Shown: positions 44,024-55,015 of the stretch, piece by piece
Layout: every line of letters begins with the position of its first letter
Numbering within the stretch: position 1 is the first letter of the stretch
Source: Lepidonotus clava
Taxonomy: Eukaryota > Annelida > Polychaeta > Phyllodocida > Polynoidae
Assembly (NCBI GenBank): GCA_936440205.1
Contig: OW387135.1
Coordinates: forward strand, 25,336,792 to 25,400,791
DNA: 64,000 nucleotides
Direction of reading: 5' to 3'
The notes under the pieces: generated by a model
The model's input: the letters and a program-made list of their open reading frames with translations, nothing else
What the model was told of the DNA's origin: nothing
Database searches by the model: none
Made by a program: the position numbers and the translations under genes

Positions 44024-44691
44024 GTTAGTACTCTTACCTTTGTACTTACATATAGCAACTCACAGGCTGTTATAACTTAGCTTTTGTACGTGGACCCCTC
44101 TCCAAGGTTTGGGGTTGCTTCGTTGGTTCCCCAGCTAACTTGCTGCAGTTTTGGCAGACCTTCAATGTTTCAGGGACACTAAACGGGCAGATTTAAGAGC
44201 TGTGAAAATTAATATTATGAACTATTGTTAATGTTTGATTTAAGACTGCGTAAGGTTCGTGTATATCCAAGTCTTCATGAGTTGTTTTTCCAGAATGCCT
44301 GAGTAATTCAGACTGCGTTTAAAGTTTGTCCGTTCACTTCCCAATAGTTCAAAAGAAATGAACGATGAGGGAGCTTCTTAATATGAAAGGGTTTTTATTC
44401 AATAAACATCTCATCCCGAGTCAAAGCCACCATGTATAAGTCTTCATCAGTCCACCTCCCATCTCCTATCAGCAATCAACCACATTTAGAACACGAGTTG
44501 CTCCAACACCTTCTAGACCATTCTAGTACTCAGCTCTATCACAATCCTATGTCCGAGGTAATGGGTATTGGTAAACTCCAGTCTGTTACACGGAGCCGAT
44601 GTACTTACTCCAAGTATAACTCCTTGGCTAAACTTACTTAGCTGACATTCTCACTAAAACTGCTCACTAACTGCTCGCTCCCTACCTTGCA

Positions 44692-44705
44692 GCGCCTTTT
44701 ATACT
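44692..44705 (-). promoter_or_regulatory. LTR promoter (TATA box) and polyadenylation signal
   Basis: On the minus strand GTATAAAAGGCGC is a good TATA box, so transcripts would start near 44665. A minus-strand AATAAA at 44392-44397 lies about 270 bp further on, as expected for the R region. This puts nearly all of the long LTR in U3. Confidence 0.55.
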
Positions 44706-45997
44706 GGTTAACAGGTGGCGCTAGGAGCGCAAGATATTTCTTCTGGAAATAGACTAGAAGTAGACTTGCTAAGCCTGATCCTTGATGGATTATATAACAT
44801 GATGATATATTAAAAGTGCTAAGCTATTAGTACATTCGACGGCGGTCAGGTGTTTGAGTTTAAGGAGGTGGACGACATAGCTCAAACCAAATGGAAATTT
44901 TCAATCAAATGGGATAACGTTTCCAATTTTGATGATTGGATATATTTGTTATTATTGTTTCCTAACATAAAGAAACCAATGTGGGGGTGGCCTTGACTCT
45001 CGTGGTACATTCAACACAGTGTGATGATAATCAAGTTCCTTTGTTCATTTGAAGATTGTAAACAAAGATACATTCAGTTTTACTTAATACATAAGTACAT
45101 TTCCAGTAGTCTATGTTAAGACTTGAGATCAGTGAAAATGTTCATGAACATGAAGGTTTTTAGGAAGATCTCCTATTATTGTCTGTTTAAGAATTGTGTC
45201 ACTCGTGCATAAGGTGACCAGATCAAGTGATGATTGTCAGTTTTTTGACTTAGTACATATGTATACAGTTTCTGATATTTATAATTTGTAACACGAGTCA
45301 ACAGAACTCAACATATGTACAATGTAAAGTTGTCTTAACCCTTTAAGAGTAACAAGCACACATCAAATCCAAATTGTAGGACATTTTAACACAACATAAG
45401 TCAATACAGAGGATTCGGACATTTTGAACGAACGAAGTTCATTATACAATACGTGTCAAATTTCAATCAAATTTCAACCAGAACAACACTATGTACAATA
45501 AATACAAGGTCCCTGCATTGAATCTAGTAGCATTCTGCAGTTGGGTCTAGAAAATATTATCATCCGCGTCGCGCGCCCACCAGTCATGCTTAGTACATGT
45601 GTACTTAGTGGGACGCTTGACTAGAATTCCCCTCCAGGGTTTGACCTCGATTTGATTCCTCCAGGCGCGAAGCGCCCGGATGCCAAATTTCTCTTCCGAA
45701 CAAATTTGCAAGTTTGATGGTTCGACCTGATATTTTGGGCCGATATGAATTAATTCTGGCGCTTGATTACGTTGGTTGGGGACCTAAGCTTTAGTTTAGC
45801 ACAGATTTTGTAAGAAATTATGCGATGGATTGATCATGCTAGCCGATTCCAAAATTTGGATCTTTTGGATCAAAAAGGGGTTTCCCAAATTAGCCTCGTT
45901 TTGACGTCATTTTAATCAGTGCCGGCGGTCCTTTTACAGAGTCAAGACGTGTTTTTTATATCTTCGTTCATTTTACTCTATCCTCCACAAGTTCACC

Positions 45998-46645
45998 ATG
46001 GTCCGAGTGGCTATTTTCTCTTCAAACCGGGAGGCCGGACTCCAGGATTACCCTGATCTAATCCGGAGCAGCACCGACCATTATTTTGTAACTTTTCCGA
46101 GCGAGGACGCAACGACAGCGGAGTTGGCGGGGCACGCCTTCGCCCATCACATGCTCTACCCGGAAGACGTGCTAATAGTTATGACTAACCTCCTCGACAT
46201 TTTGACTTGGGACAGAGAATTGGAGCTTTACCTGCCACTATTCATTAACCCGGATGGCGTAGTGAACTTTTATGCGGAACTATTTAACCAGGCGTTCCTG
46301 AACCTGCGAGCCCATCCCATCCCAGCCACCCTGATCTTGGCCACTCCCTCCGGTTTTGATGCCCGGAGTTGGGAGTTGACTGACAGTGATGGCTCGTTAC
46401 AAAAGTGGATTAACCGGATCATCCCGCGAGTCAGCAGAGAGGTCAGAAGAGCTAACGAGTGGTATGCGGTTCCGACGGTTGACACTGGTCACGCACTCCA
46501 CCGGCCCAAGGTAGTCGCGGACGGGGTAATGACGGTCAACGATTTCCGCGAGCTGACAGATGGCTACATGCCGTCCACCCGGTTGCTTCGTCGTTGGGCC
46601 CGGGCTTTAGGCCGAGTTTTTGTCAGACTGCCTCTTCAGCAGTAG
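45998..46645 (+). CDS. Antisense ORF in the LTR region, possible degenerate SGNH-like protein
   Basis: A 215-codon ORF on the strand opposite to gag-pol-env, starting at ATG in a strong context (CACCATGG). The strand pattern MVRVAIFSSNREAG, EDVLIVMTNLLDILTW, PATLILATPSGFDARSW, WYAVPTVDTG and DGVMTVNDFRELTDGY has the spacing of an SGNH/GDSL hydrolase: a Ser block, a GxND-like block and a final DxxH-like block. The classical catalytic residues are not kept, so at most the fold is shared. That assignment is my inference. The codon use is GC-rich and the frame is intact, which is unlikely by chance in a region otherwise without long ORFs. Possible transcription would be from within the LTR. Confidence 0.55.
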   Translation: MVRVAIFSSNREAGLQDYPDLIRSSTDHYFVTFPSEDATTAELAGHAFAHHMLYPEDVLIVMTNLLDILTWDRELELYLPLFINPDGVVNFYAELFNQAFLNLRAHPIPATLILATPSGFDARSWELTDSDGSLQKWINRIIPRVSREVRRANEWYAVPTVDTGHALHRPKVVADGVMTVNDFRELTDGYMPSTRLLRRWARALGRVFVRLPLQQ

Positions 46646-49101
46646 GCCGCCGGCACTCTTTTGTATATATTGATTTTCATTGATTTTCCCAAGTGATTTT
46701 ATGATTTAATTCCCGGCCTATGCCTAGAACACTTAATTTTCCGGATTGGTTTCGCCAAGTGATTCTGCCGATCCAATTCCCGGCCAGTGATTGGTACACT
46801 TAAGTTCATATATCCAAGAGGAGCAGATCACACTTTTGACGGAGCTCCAGACTGTTCACATGGGAGGACACAGACATTTTCACCGCCCTGCTGGCTTGTC
46901 GTCGGACACCGCCCTCCTCGTAGAGCCGGCCCTTCGTCCGGACCGCTCCGAGACCGGGTAAGTTTGGTCTTCTTTCTACAGTTCTTGGCATGTTAGGTAG
47001 GCTACTAACTGTTGAATTTTAAGGAGATTGTTGGTCAGGATTTCTTCGCCAATTTTCTCAGTCTGCCTTCACGTTGTCGTATTCCGGAAGCTGATGTCAC
47101 TCCCGGAACCAGAAACTGTGTTTCGCTGGTGATTTTTGCAACGGGTAGTATGGGCGGCCACCTAGTGTTTACTTTTGGTTTCAAGATGGTGGACGCGGGC
47201 TGAGAACTAGGATCTGGCGTACTAAACTTATTATCTTTTCCAGGTCCTGCGGTATGTTAGGGTGATGTAAATGAAGCAATGTGACACGGTTGGCACTGAA
47301 AAGCGTCAGGCTATATAATTTTAGTGGGAGGATTGTTTAGGCGAACATGATCAAGCATTTTGCCTCGCACGTGGTTGGGCGATAATAGAGGGTTTTTCTG
47401 ACTAGCGGTTTGTTGACATTACCGATTTAAGTTAAGCTTCCTGGAGTGTGGGTGATTTGTATCGTATTGGTATTCTGATATTATTTGATACTATTAACTG
47501 TTGGGGACTGACACTGCACATGTGGAATCAGGTATGGGTGACCAGAGATTCCGGTCTGAGTTGTACAACACTAGATTTGCTGTAACAGAATTCTTTGTTT
47601 AGTCGCTATTCGTACAGGACATTAGTGTAAATGTCTACATTGGAAACAATTCACATGGGGTGCCCTAGGTAACAAACGCTTCCTAGGGTGTTCACCTGGT
47701 AAGTTTAGAGTGACAGTAGGTGACCAAGTATTTTGGTCCAGACTGCCCAGCATTAGATTGGCTGTGACAGAATTCTTTGATGAGTAGTTCCCCTTACAGG
47801 GTACTGGAAAGATTGACGTGTCGGCCACGTGAGGCGACACCACAGGTGGAGCCGTTCAACGAATTGTTGGCGACTCCAAGGTAAGTTTGAGAAGGAGTGG
47901 TAAGAACCACCAATACCCTTCCCATGTTGAGTCTAACGACAAGACGTCGTCAGTGTTATAGTGTTAGAATAAATTTTATAGCGAGTAATATTGTACAGAA
48001 TCGTCCAGAAGAGGAAAAAATATTACTGTGAGGAGACCGTGATGAAGCCTCCAGGACACTGAATGAACTCTCGGACGAGGATTCTGGATGTGTCATTGTG
48101 AGAGAGAGAATGGTGTCCTTATTAAGCGCTAGAAAGGCACCAAAATCCGCAGCAAAGATTACCAAACATCCCAAACAGTGATATCTCTGCGCGTTATGTG
48201 GGAACGGTTACACACATCGTTCTGGGCTCAGTTGCCATGAAAATGTGCATTTTCAGGATCTCACGAGTGCTCGAAATGTGATGCAAAACTCACACGTTTT
48301 GGACTCTCTCACAGACCACATGAGGAGATAAAAATAATGATAGGAACTGGGTCTTTGGTGATTTACTTAAGAATCTATTTTGGTTTTCCAAGAGTCAATA
48401 CTATTGACAACACACTTTATGTACATTGTGTTAGAATAATTTTCCAATACACTCCAAGGGTTTATATGTAAACAAATTAACACCCCCGCAAGGGTGATAG
48501 CTGTTCAGTCATAACCGACTTCATTTTTGTGAAGTGCAACTTCAACCAGAGTTTGTTCTCATTGAACGGTTATATTAAGACAAAGTCCTTCCCTTCCTTG
48601 TTAGTTACAGGTGGTAGCTCGGCGTTCACCCCCTATGTTCAATCTGGGGTTTGAAGACCGAGTTCCACTTTATATTGGGTAGTGGCGCCCTTTTAACGAG
48701 ACAAACAGGTGCGCCCCTAACTCCAAACGGTTCACTGAATAGATATTATACCTATGTTAACAGTAACACCCTACTGTCTACCCTATACTTTACATCACAT
48801 GGGGAAAACCAACATGACAAGCGGTGGGGGTAGCGTTTCATTCCGTAAGGTATAAATGTCATTAAAGGACATTAAGTACTAACTGTACAAAGGAGGTTGA
48901 AATTATTCGTTCCTCATTAGTTATCACTAGAGGATCGGGTCTCAGACTCAGGTTCATTTCTGATCTGATTCCCGGTCCTCATTAGTTACACGTGGTTTGT
49001 CGGTACCTTCCCATTCATAGAACCAGAATGGGCAGCACCGAGTTTCCCATTGTTATAATTGGGAGCAGACTGCATATATTTTTTTTTTTAATATGCAGCC
49101 T
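46646..49101. other. LTR interior with diverged internal duplications
   Basis: Two segments about 0.22 kb apart (47520-47625 and 47700-47810) share 'GGTGACCA', 'GCTGTRACAGAATTCTTTG' and the order of other short blocks. Another pair at 48597 and 48975 shares TTAGTTACANGTGGT. Donor-like GGTAAGT sequences follow the plus-strand ORF at 46958, 47698 and 47880. No further coding. Confidence 0.4.
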
Positions 49102-50455
49102 ACACCCCCTTTAAATTATAGAGATGTGTAAATGCATCTCCTTAGATCACTCACTTCCAGACAGCACCTAGTAAGTCGGGCCTTTACCGAAGTACAGTAC
49201 AAGGTTAAACCCGTCCTTTGTTCAGGTCTATGCCCGTTTTTCTTGTGGAGAGTCAAGACTACTCCTGAAAAAACTCCGCCCCCAGCTTATCCTAACTATG
49301 CGCACGCGGGGCAGGAATGTGTTAGTACTACAGACAACCTTAGAATTTTAGTTTCTTTCTAATAGATTGGGTAGACTATTAGCTCTGGGTGTCAACTAAG
49401 TTTTTTGCAGCCGTTCGTTAGGGAATTAGTAGACCGTGTCCCCCTTCTTCAGCTCAACTGTTGAGCGGAGACCCAGTTACTTTTTAGCGCCACGACGGCG
49501 GTCAAGACTAGTATTTCATTTTATTTTTTTTTCTCTCGACGGCGGTCAACTCTGAAGCCGCACGTCTTCTTTATTAATTTTAATTATTTCTAATTTACCC
49601 GGGTCGAAACTTGACTTCTTGCCGTTTTGCCTCAGACCCGGTTAAAACTGGTCTAAACATGGCCTAAATAACTTAGTCTTGTACTTTTGGGCAGTTGTTC
49701 ATTATTCTCTTTCTTTTTTATACTTGTTTTCGTTGGATCCTGACTTTATGGTAAAGTCAGGATCCCTCGACTTAAGACATACGATGATCCGGCGGCCATT
49801 TACACATAACCAAGACGATGGGGCTATTAATAAGGACAGCACCTCGCTCCACCGCCTTGTGGGTTTTTGCTACGGCTTCTCCCGCCCCAGGGATGGCTTG
49901 TCCAGTCTGAGGGAGTCGCGATATGGTAAGAGAGAGAGCCGATCACCCTGTGAATGTCACCAGTTCACCGTTGTCCCGTAACTACCTTTCCTTGTGACCT
50001 CCGTTATAATTTTCTGAATATAGCACGCCTTGGTAGGAATTGTACATATCCTTGCCCGTCGCAGCGCGCCCATACCAGAAGCAAACGAGCCACGTATAAG
50101 GTACTCTCGTGTGCTGTCACGGAGCGTTCCCCCCGAGAATGTTACTAACTATTCTGCGTTCATATGTTCTTATCACAACTTGCCCAGAATTCCCTGAGGA
50201 AGGGCTCTTAGTTAAATGAATATTGGGTTGCTTTATATATTCAGTTTTTTAGGTAAATTTCTTTCTATTCGTCGATTTTTTTGTGATGAAGAGACCGCTT
50301 GTCAGGAGCCAATCCACCCGGGGCATAGTGACTGCCATGGTCGGGCGTCCACCCCAGTGCCCTTCGCAGCGTCAGTGACGCGTAACCCCAACGTCCTGCC
50401 TCCTGTCAGGCACCACTGACACCAGGCCTGTGGGCAGGCTCCTGCTGCCTGTGCA

Positions 50456-51037
50456 GCCCCCTCATCTTTGAGAAGATTATATATGTAAGCATGCTAAAGA
50501 ATAGACAGTGGCGTTCCCCAAGTGACTCCTGTACTGCAGCCCGATCCTAGCGGTAACAACAGCACAGGGGTCAGGTGTAGTTGGTACTTGCTTGGGGAAG
50601 TTCACTTCGCTCGTTGGGAGCATTGGTCCCGTTGAGCGCTCTTAGGTTTTATACAGAATTTTGAGTATATTTTTAAATGCTAAAATTTCGCGACACTAGG
50701 ATCGGTTCCAAATGGTTCCCTACTTTAAAAGAGTTGCCAAATCGATAACAATGAGAGTGTTGAGCTAGGCTACCGGGCATGGGACACTCGACTTGAGAGA
50801 AATTTAGATAACCCATGGGTCCATAGAGAGACGGTTGGACCAGCCTACCCGACCCAGGTTTCCCTGGCTGGTGAATCCTTATTGATCAGGTTAGTCAACA
50901 GAACCCTACCTACCCAAACAGGTATTGCCCAGCGAACTTCCTGTAACATTTTAGTTTTAGTATTCGTACCTTTGTGTTATTAATTCACCAATTTTACCTG
51001 TACAGCACTAGGTCAGGTCTTAACACTCGTTACATTG
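50456..51037. other. Non-coding DNA between env and the 3' LTR
   Basis: No ORF of note; it should hold the polypurine tract of the Gypsy-type element. The tract candidate at 50456-50468 marks its left limit. Confidence 0.4.
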
Positions 51038-53797
51038 TCATATGATAACTTCATAAACCGTTCCTGGATCTATTTCGGATGTCCCTGGCCTTACTGTCTT
51101 TCGGGCAGATCCCGTTCCGGTCGCTGTTGAGGTGGGCGTGGTCGATCTAGGAGGAGCGTTAGGCATTGTTCCATGTCCCATCACCGGTTGAGGCCAGTCC
51201 GCTCCGACATCGGACCAGCCTGCGTCGATGAGGCGCGGTACTCCCATGGGTACAGGAGTGGCTAGCCCTGAGGAATATCTCAGTAGTCTGGCCCTGGTAT
51301 TGTATTTTAAATTACTCATCATTAGACGGGCTAGTTTCTTAGATACCCTCAGGGTGTCTGGTAGTGGTACCCTAGATGGATGTTGTCCAGGTCTAGTCGC
51401 TGCTCCCATCAGCTGCGCCCCCCAGGTAACTGTCAGAGTATATTTCAGACACAGCTGGGTCACCAGTAGATCCCTAATGAGCACATAGCCCTCCGTATAA
51501 GTGTGGTCTGAAGGCATGGCCAGTTCCCCCAGAAAGATTGTCTCTATCATATGTGGGTTGGCAAACTGTACATACAGTCCATCCACAGTCTTCCTTCTGA
51601 TATATCTCCACTTTCGCCACACGAGGACCACTATAGCGATGACTAGTACTGCTAATAATATAGCAAGCACTGCCACTGCAGTGGGGTTGGCGGTCGCGTC
51701 TGGACACCCAGTTAGTGCCTTTTCACGGTGCAACAGTTTCTCCGGGTCCGCCATCTCCAAGGCCATGGCCCGAGGTAAAGTCATGGTTAGTCCGGCTAGG
51801 GCAGCCTTGCCTTGATGGTTCCGCCAGCACTTCCAAAGGATACATCCAATAATTGTCACAGCTACCACTATGCAGAAGATGGTGAGGAGACCAAAACCGC
51901 CTCCGAAGTTACCTATAGAGAACCACGGGGCGTGTTTCTCTACCTCGTAACGGTCAGTCGCTTTCTTGATACCCTTGGCCAAGTCTTTACGGTGTTTTTG
52001 TATTCGTTTGGCCAAGGAGGTTACAGGTATTTTGACCTTCAGGCTTTCCTCGATTTCCAGCAGGTCTTTCCTAATTGTTTCAGGGATAGGGTCTGACTCT
52101 AACATAGTGGGTTCGTTTTTGGACGTTGTGAAATTCATGTCCCACCCCTTCACACGACTTGCTGCTTCCAACAGGTCATTATGTGGGTACACAACCGTGG
52201 TGATCCTGGTGTGCCGGTCACAATTTCGCAAGCTATACGGTATCCATGCTCCTTGTGTTTGGAATGCACAGTCGCATTCCACCTGAACCCTTGCATAATT
52301 TTCTATGTTCACTCCGACCGCAGGCTGGTTTCTGCAAATCATTTGGCCTCGGGTGTCGGCGCTGACCACTAGCATATCTCCGTCGTCTAGGTACACTGCC
52401 ATCTCTCCAAAGTCTGCTTCCAGTAGATAGTCCAGCTCACATTTTTCTTGGATCGCTAGGTCGTCACGCCTCAGTAGCGCAGCAGTGCAGGTGTTGTCTG
52501 TAATCTTTTTCATATAGGGTAGATCCTTACAGAGCGTGATGGTCTGTCCATAACAACCTGACCAACTGCCACTAGCCAATAGTACGTAATACTGGCGGGA
52601 CATGGACATGGCGACACTTTTGGGTAGATTAACAATTTGGAGAGCGTCCTTCTTAAGTCGCCCCCTAACCGTCACTGGCACAGGAAAAGTTAGTACTTCG
52701 TAGACCCTGAACAAATGTTCGTCAGCCACCACTGGCACCCTTACATACACTATTAATTCCTGAGTGGTTTCATCGAATTTGAACGAGGGTTGACTGTTCT
52801 CGTAATAGAAGGAAGGATCTGTGAACGCGACATGGAACCTGGGGTGGATCCCCTTTAGATATCTGTTAACTTCCTGGACCGCTCCGACCATATATTGGCG
52901 GGGCACCAAGTCCATAGTCAGCTGGCCCCGCGTCAGGCGCTGTACACCTTTCCTGAACACGCGAGTTTGCTCTACCATCAGTTGAAGATACACCATCTCT
53001 CCTAGCTTGTCTTCTAGAGCGACCGGTATCATATTCAGGTACAGTTCCATCCAATCCACCTTATGTTGCACGAGTTTCATCCTTCGGCGAGTTGTGTTGT
53101 GTGCCTTATTTAGTGATCTTAGATTGTCCAGTAGGCCTATCACGACATGGTTAACCCTTTCCACAGCCTCGTCATGTTTTTCATTCATCAGAGCCAAGTC
53201 TTCGATCATTTGGTCCGAAGATTCTTGCAATACTCTAATCAATTCCCTGTTATATTTGACATCAGCTGCCAGCCCTTGGTTCCATGAGGTTGGAAGAGGA
53301 AAGGTCGGCCATCCTGGATCGTCCAGCATTGTGGGCAACTTCTTCATTCTCTTGACCCTTCCACCTGGATTTAATTCCGACTCTTGATTTTGAAGGTCTT
53401 GTTGAGTGTTTTTTATTAGGGAACTTAAGGTTTCATTAAGAACTTCCCGGTACCGACCCTTAAGCGCTTGCGACGTCTGATCCATCCAATTGACCAGCGA
53501 CCTGATATGGTAGCAGGCCCGATCGAGGGCGTCTCCTCCCTGTAGATATCGGTGACAGACTTGGCCAAAGGTAGCTTTGTTGAAGGAGCGCCTCCTTGGA
53601 ATAGTGATTAGGAAGCCTTGTCGGACGTGTGTTATATCCGCGGTGGACATTAACTTCCCTGGTTTTAACACTACTCCATATTGTTCTAAAGCTATCACTT
53701 CAGCGTTAGGGGCTAGCCCTTCAGGTGGGCTGGAGTCGTTATGCACTCCCCTAATGCCCCCTATTATAGCTAATACGAACAGCACTAGCCACTTCAT
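51038..53797 (-). CDS. env: env of the Gypsy-type element (F-like envelope protein)
   Basis: 919 codons from an ATG. Signal peptide at residues 1-17 (MKWLVLFVLAIIGGIRG). A basic RVKR at about 147-150 could be a furin site. It is followed by a long helical stretch (about 180-330) and a GVQRLTRGQLTMDLVPRQYM segment that resembles the F-type envelope proteins of baculoviruses and errantiviruses. A first membrane span is at about 632-655 (LLTIFCIVVAVTIIGCILW) and a second hydrophobic segment at about 702-722. After these comes a C-terminal tail of nearly 200 residues. F-like proteins mediate membrane fusion. The family call rests on general pattern, not on a search. The frame looks whole. Confidence 0.75.
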   Translation of the reverse strand: MKWLVLFVLAIIGGIRGVHNDSSPPEGLAPNAEVIALEQYGVVLKPGKLMSTADITHVRQGFLITIPRRRSFNKATFGQVCHRYLQGGDALDRACYHIRSLVNWMDQTSQALKGRYREVLNETLSSLIKNTQQDLQNQESELNPGGRVKRMKKLPTMLDDPGWPTFPLPTSWNQGLAADVKYNRELIRVLQESSDQMIEDLALMNEKHDEAVERVNHVVIGLLDNLRSLNKAHNTTRRRMKLVQHKVDWMELYLNMIPVALEDKLGEMVYLQLMVEQTRVFRKGVQRLTRGQLTMDLVPRQYMVGAVQEVNRYLKGIHPRFHVAFTDPSFYYENSQPSFKFDETTQELIVYVRVPVVADEHLFRVYEVLTFPVPVTVRGRLKKDALQIVNLPKSVAMSMSRQYYVLLASGSWSGCYGQTITLCKDLPYMKKITDNTCTAALLRRDDLAIQEKCELDYLLEADFGEMAVYLDDGDMLVVSADTRGQMICRNQPAVGVNIENYARVQVECDCAFQTQGAWIPYSLRNCDRHTRITTVVYPHNDLLEAASRVKGWDMNFTTSKNEPTMLESDPIPETIRKDLLEIEESLKVKIPVTSLAKRIQKHRKDLAKGIKKATDRYEVEKHAPWFSIGNFGGGFGLLTIFCIVVAVTIIGCILWKCWRNHQGKAALAGLTMTLPRAMALEMADPEKLLHREKALTGCPDATANPTAVAVLAILLAVLVIAIVVLVWRKWRYIRRKTVDGLYVQFANPHMIETIFLGELAMPSDHTYTEGYVLIRDLLVTQLCLKYTLTVTWGAQLMGAATRPGQHPSRVPLPDTLRVSKKLARLMMSNLKYNTRARLLRYSSGLATPVPMGVPRLIDAGWSDVGADWPQPVMGHGTMPNAPPRSTTPTSTATGTGSARKTVRPGTSEIDPGTVYEVII

Positions 53798-53945
53798 TGT
53801 CTTTGTTTTGGCCTTAGCGATAGTTTGAGAAAGTTAATTTTGCAGTCTATCTAAAACATGTTCACAGCAAAGTTACCTTATTTTCCTGCGCACTACTATC
53901 ATCCATGCGCCGAAGTATGCTCTCCTCCCGGGTCCTCTGGTCTGT

Positions 53946-54515
53946 TTAGTTTGGGACATGCTCGTAGAGGTTTTGCCCGTTGTCATTTACCACTCGCCTG
54001 ATGATTCCGCTCTCGTCCTTGGTGACCGTGATCCTCAAGCCTCTCATACGTTCGCAGGACGAGGGGCGCATTGCTCTGAGGGGTCTTGGCCTAGTAGGTT
54101 CCAGTCCGAAACGGCCCCCGTTGGATCGTACGACGGTTGGCTCGAGGGGTATGGGTTCGGTACCTGCGGTGGGTTTGTCGTTGGGAGTGGGCTCGGCCAC
54201 AGTGGGCCCCCCGGCTGGCTGGTTGGCGTCCACTGCTGCTGGTTCCATAGCAGTGGTGAGGGATTGGCGTTGCAGCTCGTTGTCAAGCTGCTCAAGTCTA
54301 AACAAGCGGGGTCCGCAGGCTGTAAGTGGTGGAGGAGGGGAGCTCCCGCTGGCCCGTTCCCCACCGGTGGGGTTGGCGCGTGTTGAACGGGTGCTACCTC
54401 CACTTTTAGTCCTGGAGCGGCGACGGTTAGCTGTTCCCCTCCCGTTCGCCTTTCCAGAGTGGGCAGAGGTCGACCGCCTCGTGTTGTTTGTAGGCTGGTA
54501 CTTTCCTTGACGCAT
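53946..54515 (-). CDS. Accessory ORF of the Gypsy-type element (basic N-terminus)
   Basis: 189 codons from an ATG, ending 149 bp before the env start. The first 50 residues are rich in Arg, Ser and Thr (ANRRRSRTKSGGSTRSTRAN), the rest in Pro, and the end is RITVTKDESGIIRRVVNDNG. 472 bp overlap the other accessory ORF in another frame. Arginine-rich N-termini of this kind are seen in RNA-binding regulators of complex retroviruses, but there is no homology I can show. It may need a spliced RNA. Confidence 0.5.
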   Translation of the reverse strand: MRQGKYQPTNNTRRSTSAHSGKANGRGTANRRRSRTKSGGSTRSTRANPTGGERASGSSPPPPLTACGPRLFRLEQLDNELQRQSLTTAMEPAAVDANQPAGGPTVAEPTPNDKPTAGTEPIPLEPTVVRSNGGRFGLEPTRPRPLRAMRPSSCERMRGLRITVTKDESGIIRRVVNDNGQNLYEHVPN

Positions 54516-55015
54516 TTAGAGTTTTGTGTGGTCCTTTGAATGAAAGGAGCTACCTGAGTTTTAATCTCAGCTAACTGTTTGTTTGATTTTGGCACATCCA
54601 GTCCTACTGTCCTTCTAATTTCGTCAACAGTCTCAAATAGTTGGAACAGTGGTTGCGTAAGGTCCCAGAACCAGCCGGCCTGAATCTGCACCGGTTGGTT
54701 GGCCGCTTCCTCCTTCTGAACCGGCTTGGCCAACGCCGTTAGCCTTGGCTCGGGCTCCGAGTCACTCACCTCAGATAAATTGTAGAAGTCTTTATCTGCT
54801 GTCTTCTTTTTGGCTGGAGCCGATTTAGCGGACCTCTTGGCTCCGCCTGTGGTCGTTCTGGTGGGCCGCCGGGCTGGTGTCCTTGGCTTCTTCCGGGCAA
54901 TCCCGGCGTCGGTTGAGTCCGGACGGACACCCCCCCGGCCCGGCCAACTCCACCGCCTAAGGGTCTGAGCCGGTCGTTTCTTAGCACTCTCCTTCTCGAC
55001 TGTCTTTTCTTTCAT
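54044..55015 (-). CDS. Accessory ORF of the Gypsy-type element (nuclear-type basic protein)
   Basis: 323 codons from an ATG. N-terminal 90 residues are highly basic with several nuclear-localisation-like clusters (KKRPAQTLRRW, ARKKPRTPARRP, KKKTADKD). Next is an acidic patch (LSEVSDSEPEP), a predicted helix (WFWDLTQPLFQLFETVDEIR), and a Pro-rich end. I recognise no family. It lies between pol and env, where retroviral accessory genes usually lie. Confidence 0.6.
   Translation of the reverse strand: MKEKTVEKESAKKRPAQTLRRWSWPGRGGVRPDSTDAGIARKKPRTPARRPTRTTTGGAKRSAKSAPAKKKTADKDFYNLSEVSDSEPEPRLTALAKPVQKEEAANQPVQIQAGWFWDLTQPLFQLFETVDEIRRTVGLDVPKSNKQLAEIKTQVAPFIQRTTQNSKCVKESTSLQTTRGGRPLPTLERRTGGEQLTVAAPGLKVEVAPVQHAPTPPVGNGPAGAPLLHHLQPADPACLDLSSLTTSCNANPSPLLWNQQQWTPTSQPGGPLWPSPLPTTNPPQVPNPYPSSQPSYDPTGAVSDWNLLGQDPSEQCAPRPANV

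Larger units (their letters stand above)
44218..50455 (-). repeat. 3' LTR (and possibly 3' non-coding DNA) of the Gypsy-type element
   Basis: The left border at 44218 is certain from the match to the other LTR. The right border is not: polypurine-like tracts followed by TG on the minus strand lie at about 49102-49112 (AAAGGGGG then TGTAGG) and 50456-50468 (GATGAGGGGGC then TGCACAGG). The LTR is therefore probably 4.9 or 6.2 kb, very long for this group. It includes a TATA box and a plus-strand ORF (45998-46645). The motif CGACGGCGGTCA occurs at 44837, 49493 and 49537. Confidence 0.5.

Noticed and set aside
53958-54510. Two plus-strand ORFs opposite the accessory ORFs
   Set aside because: GC-rich shadows of the minus-strand frames with no good start context.
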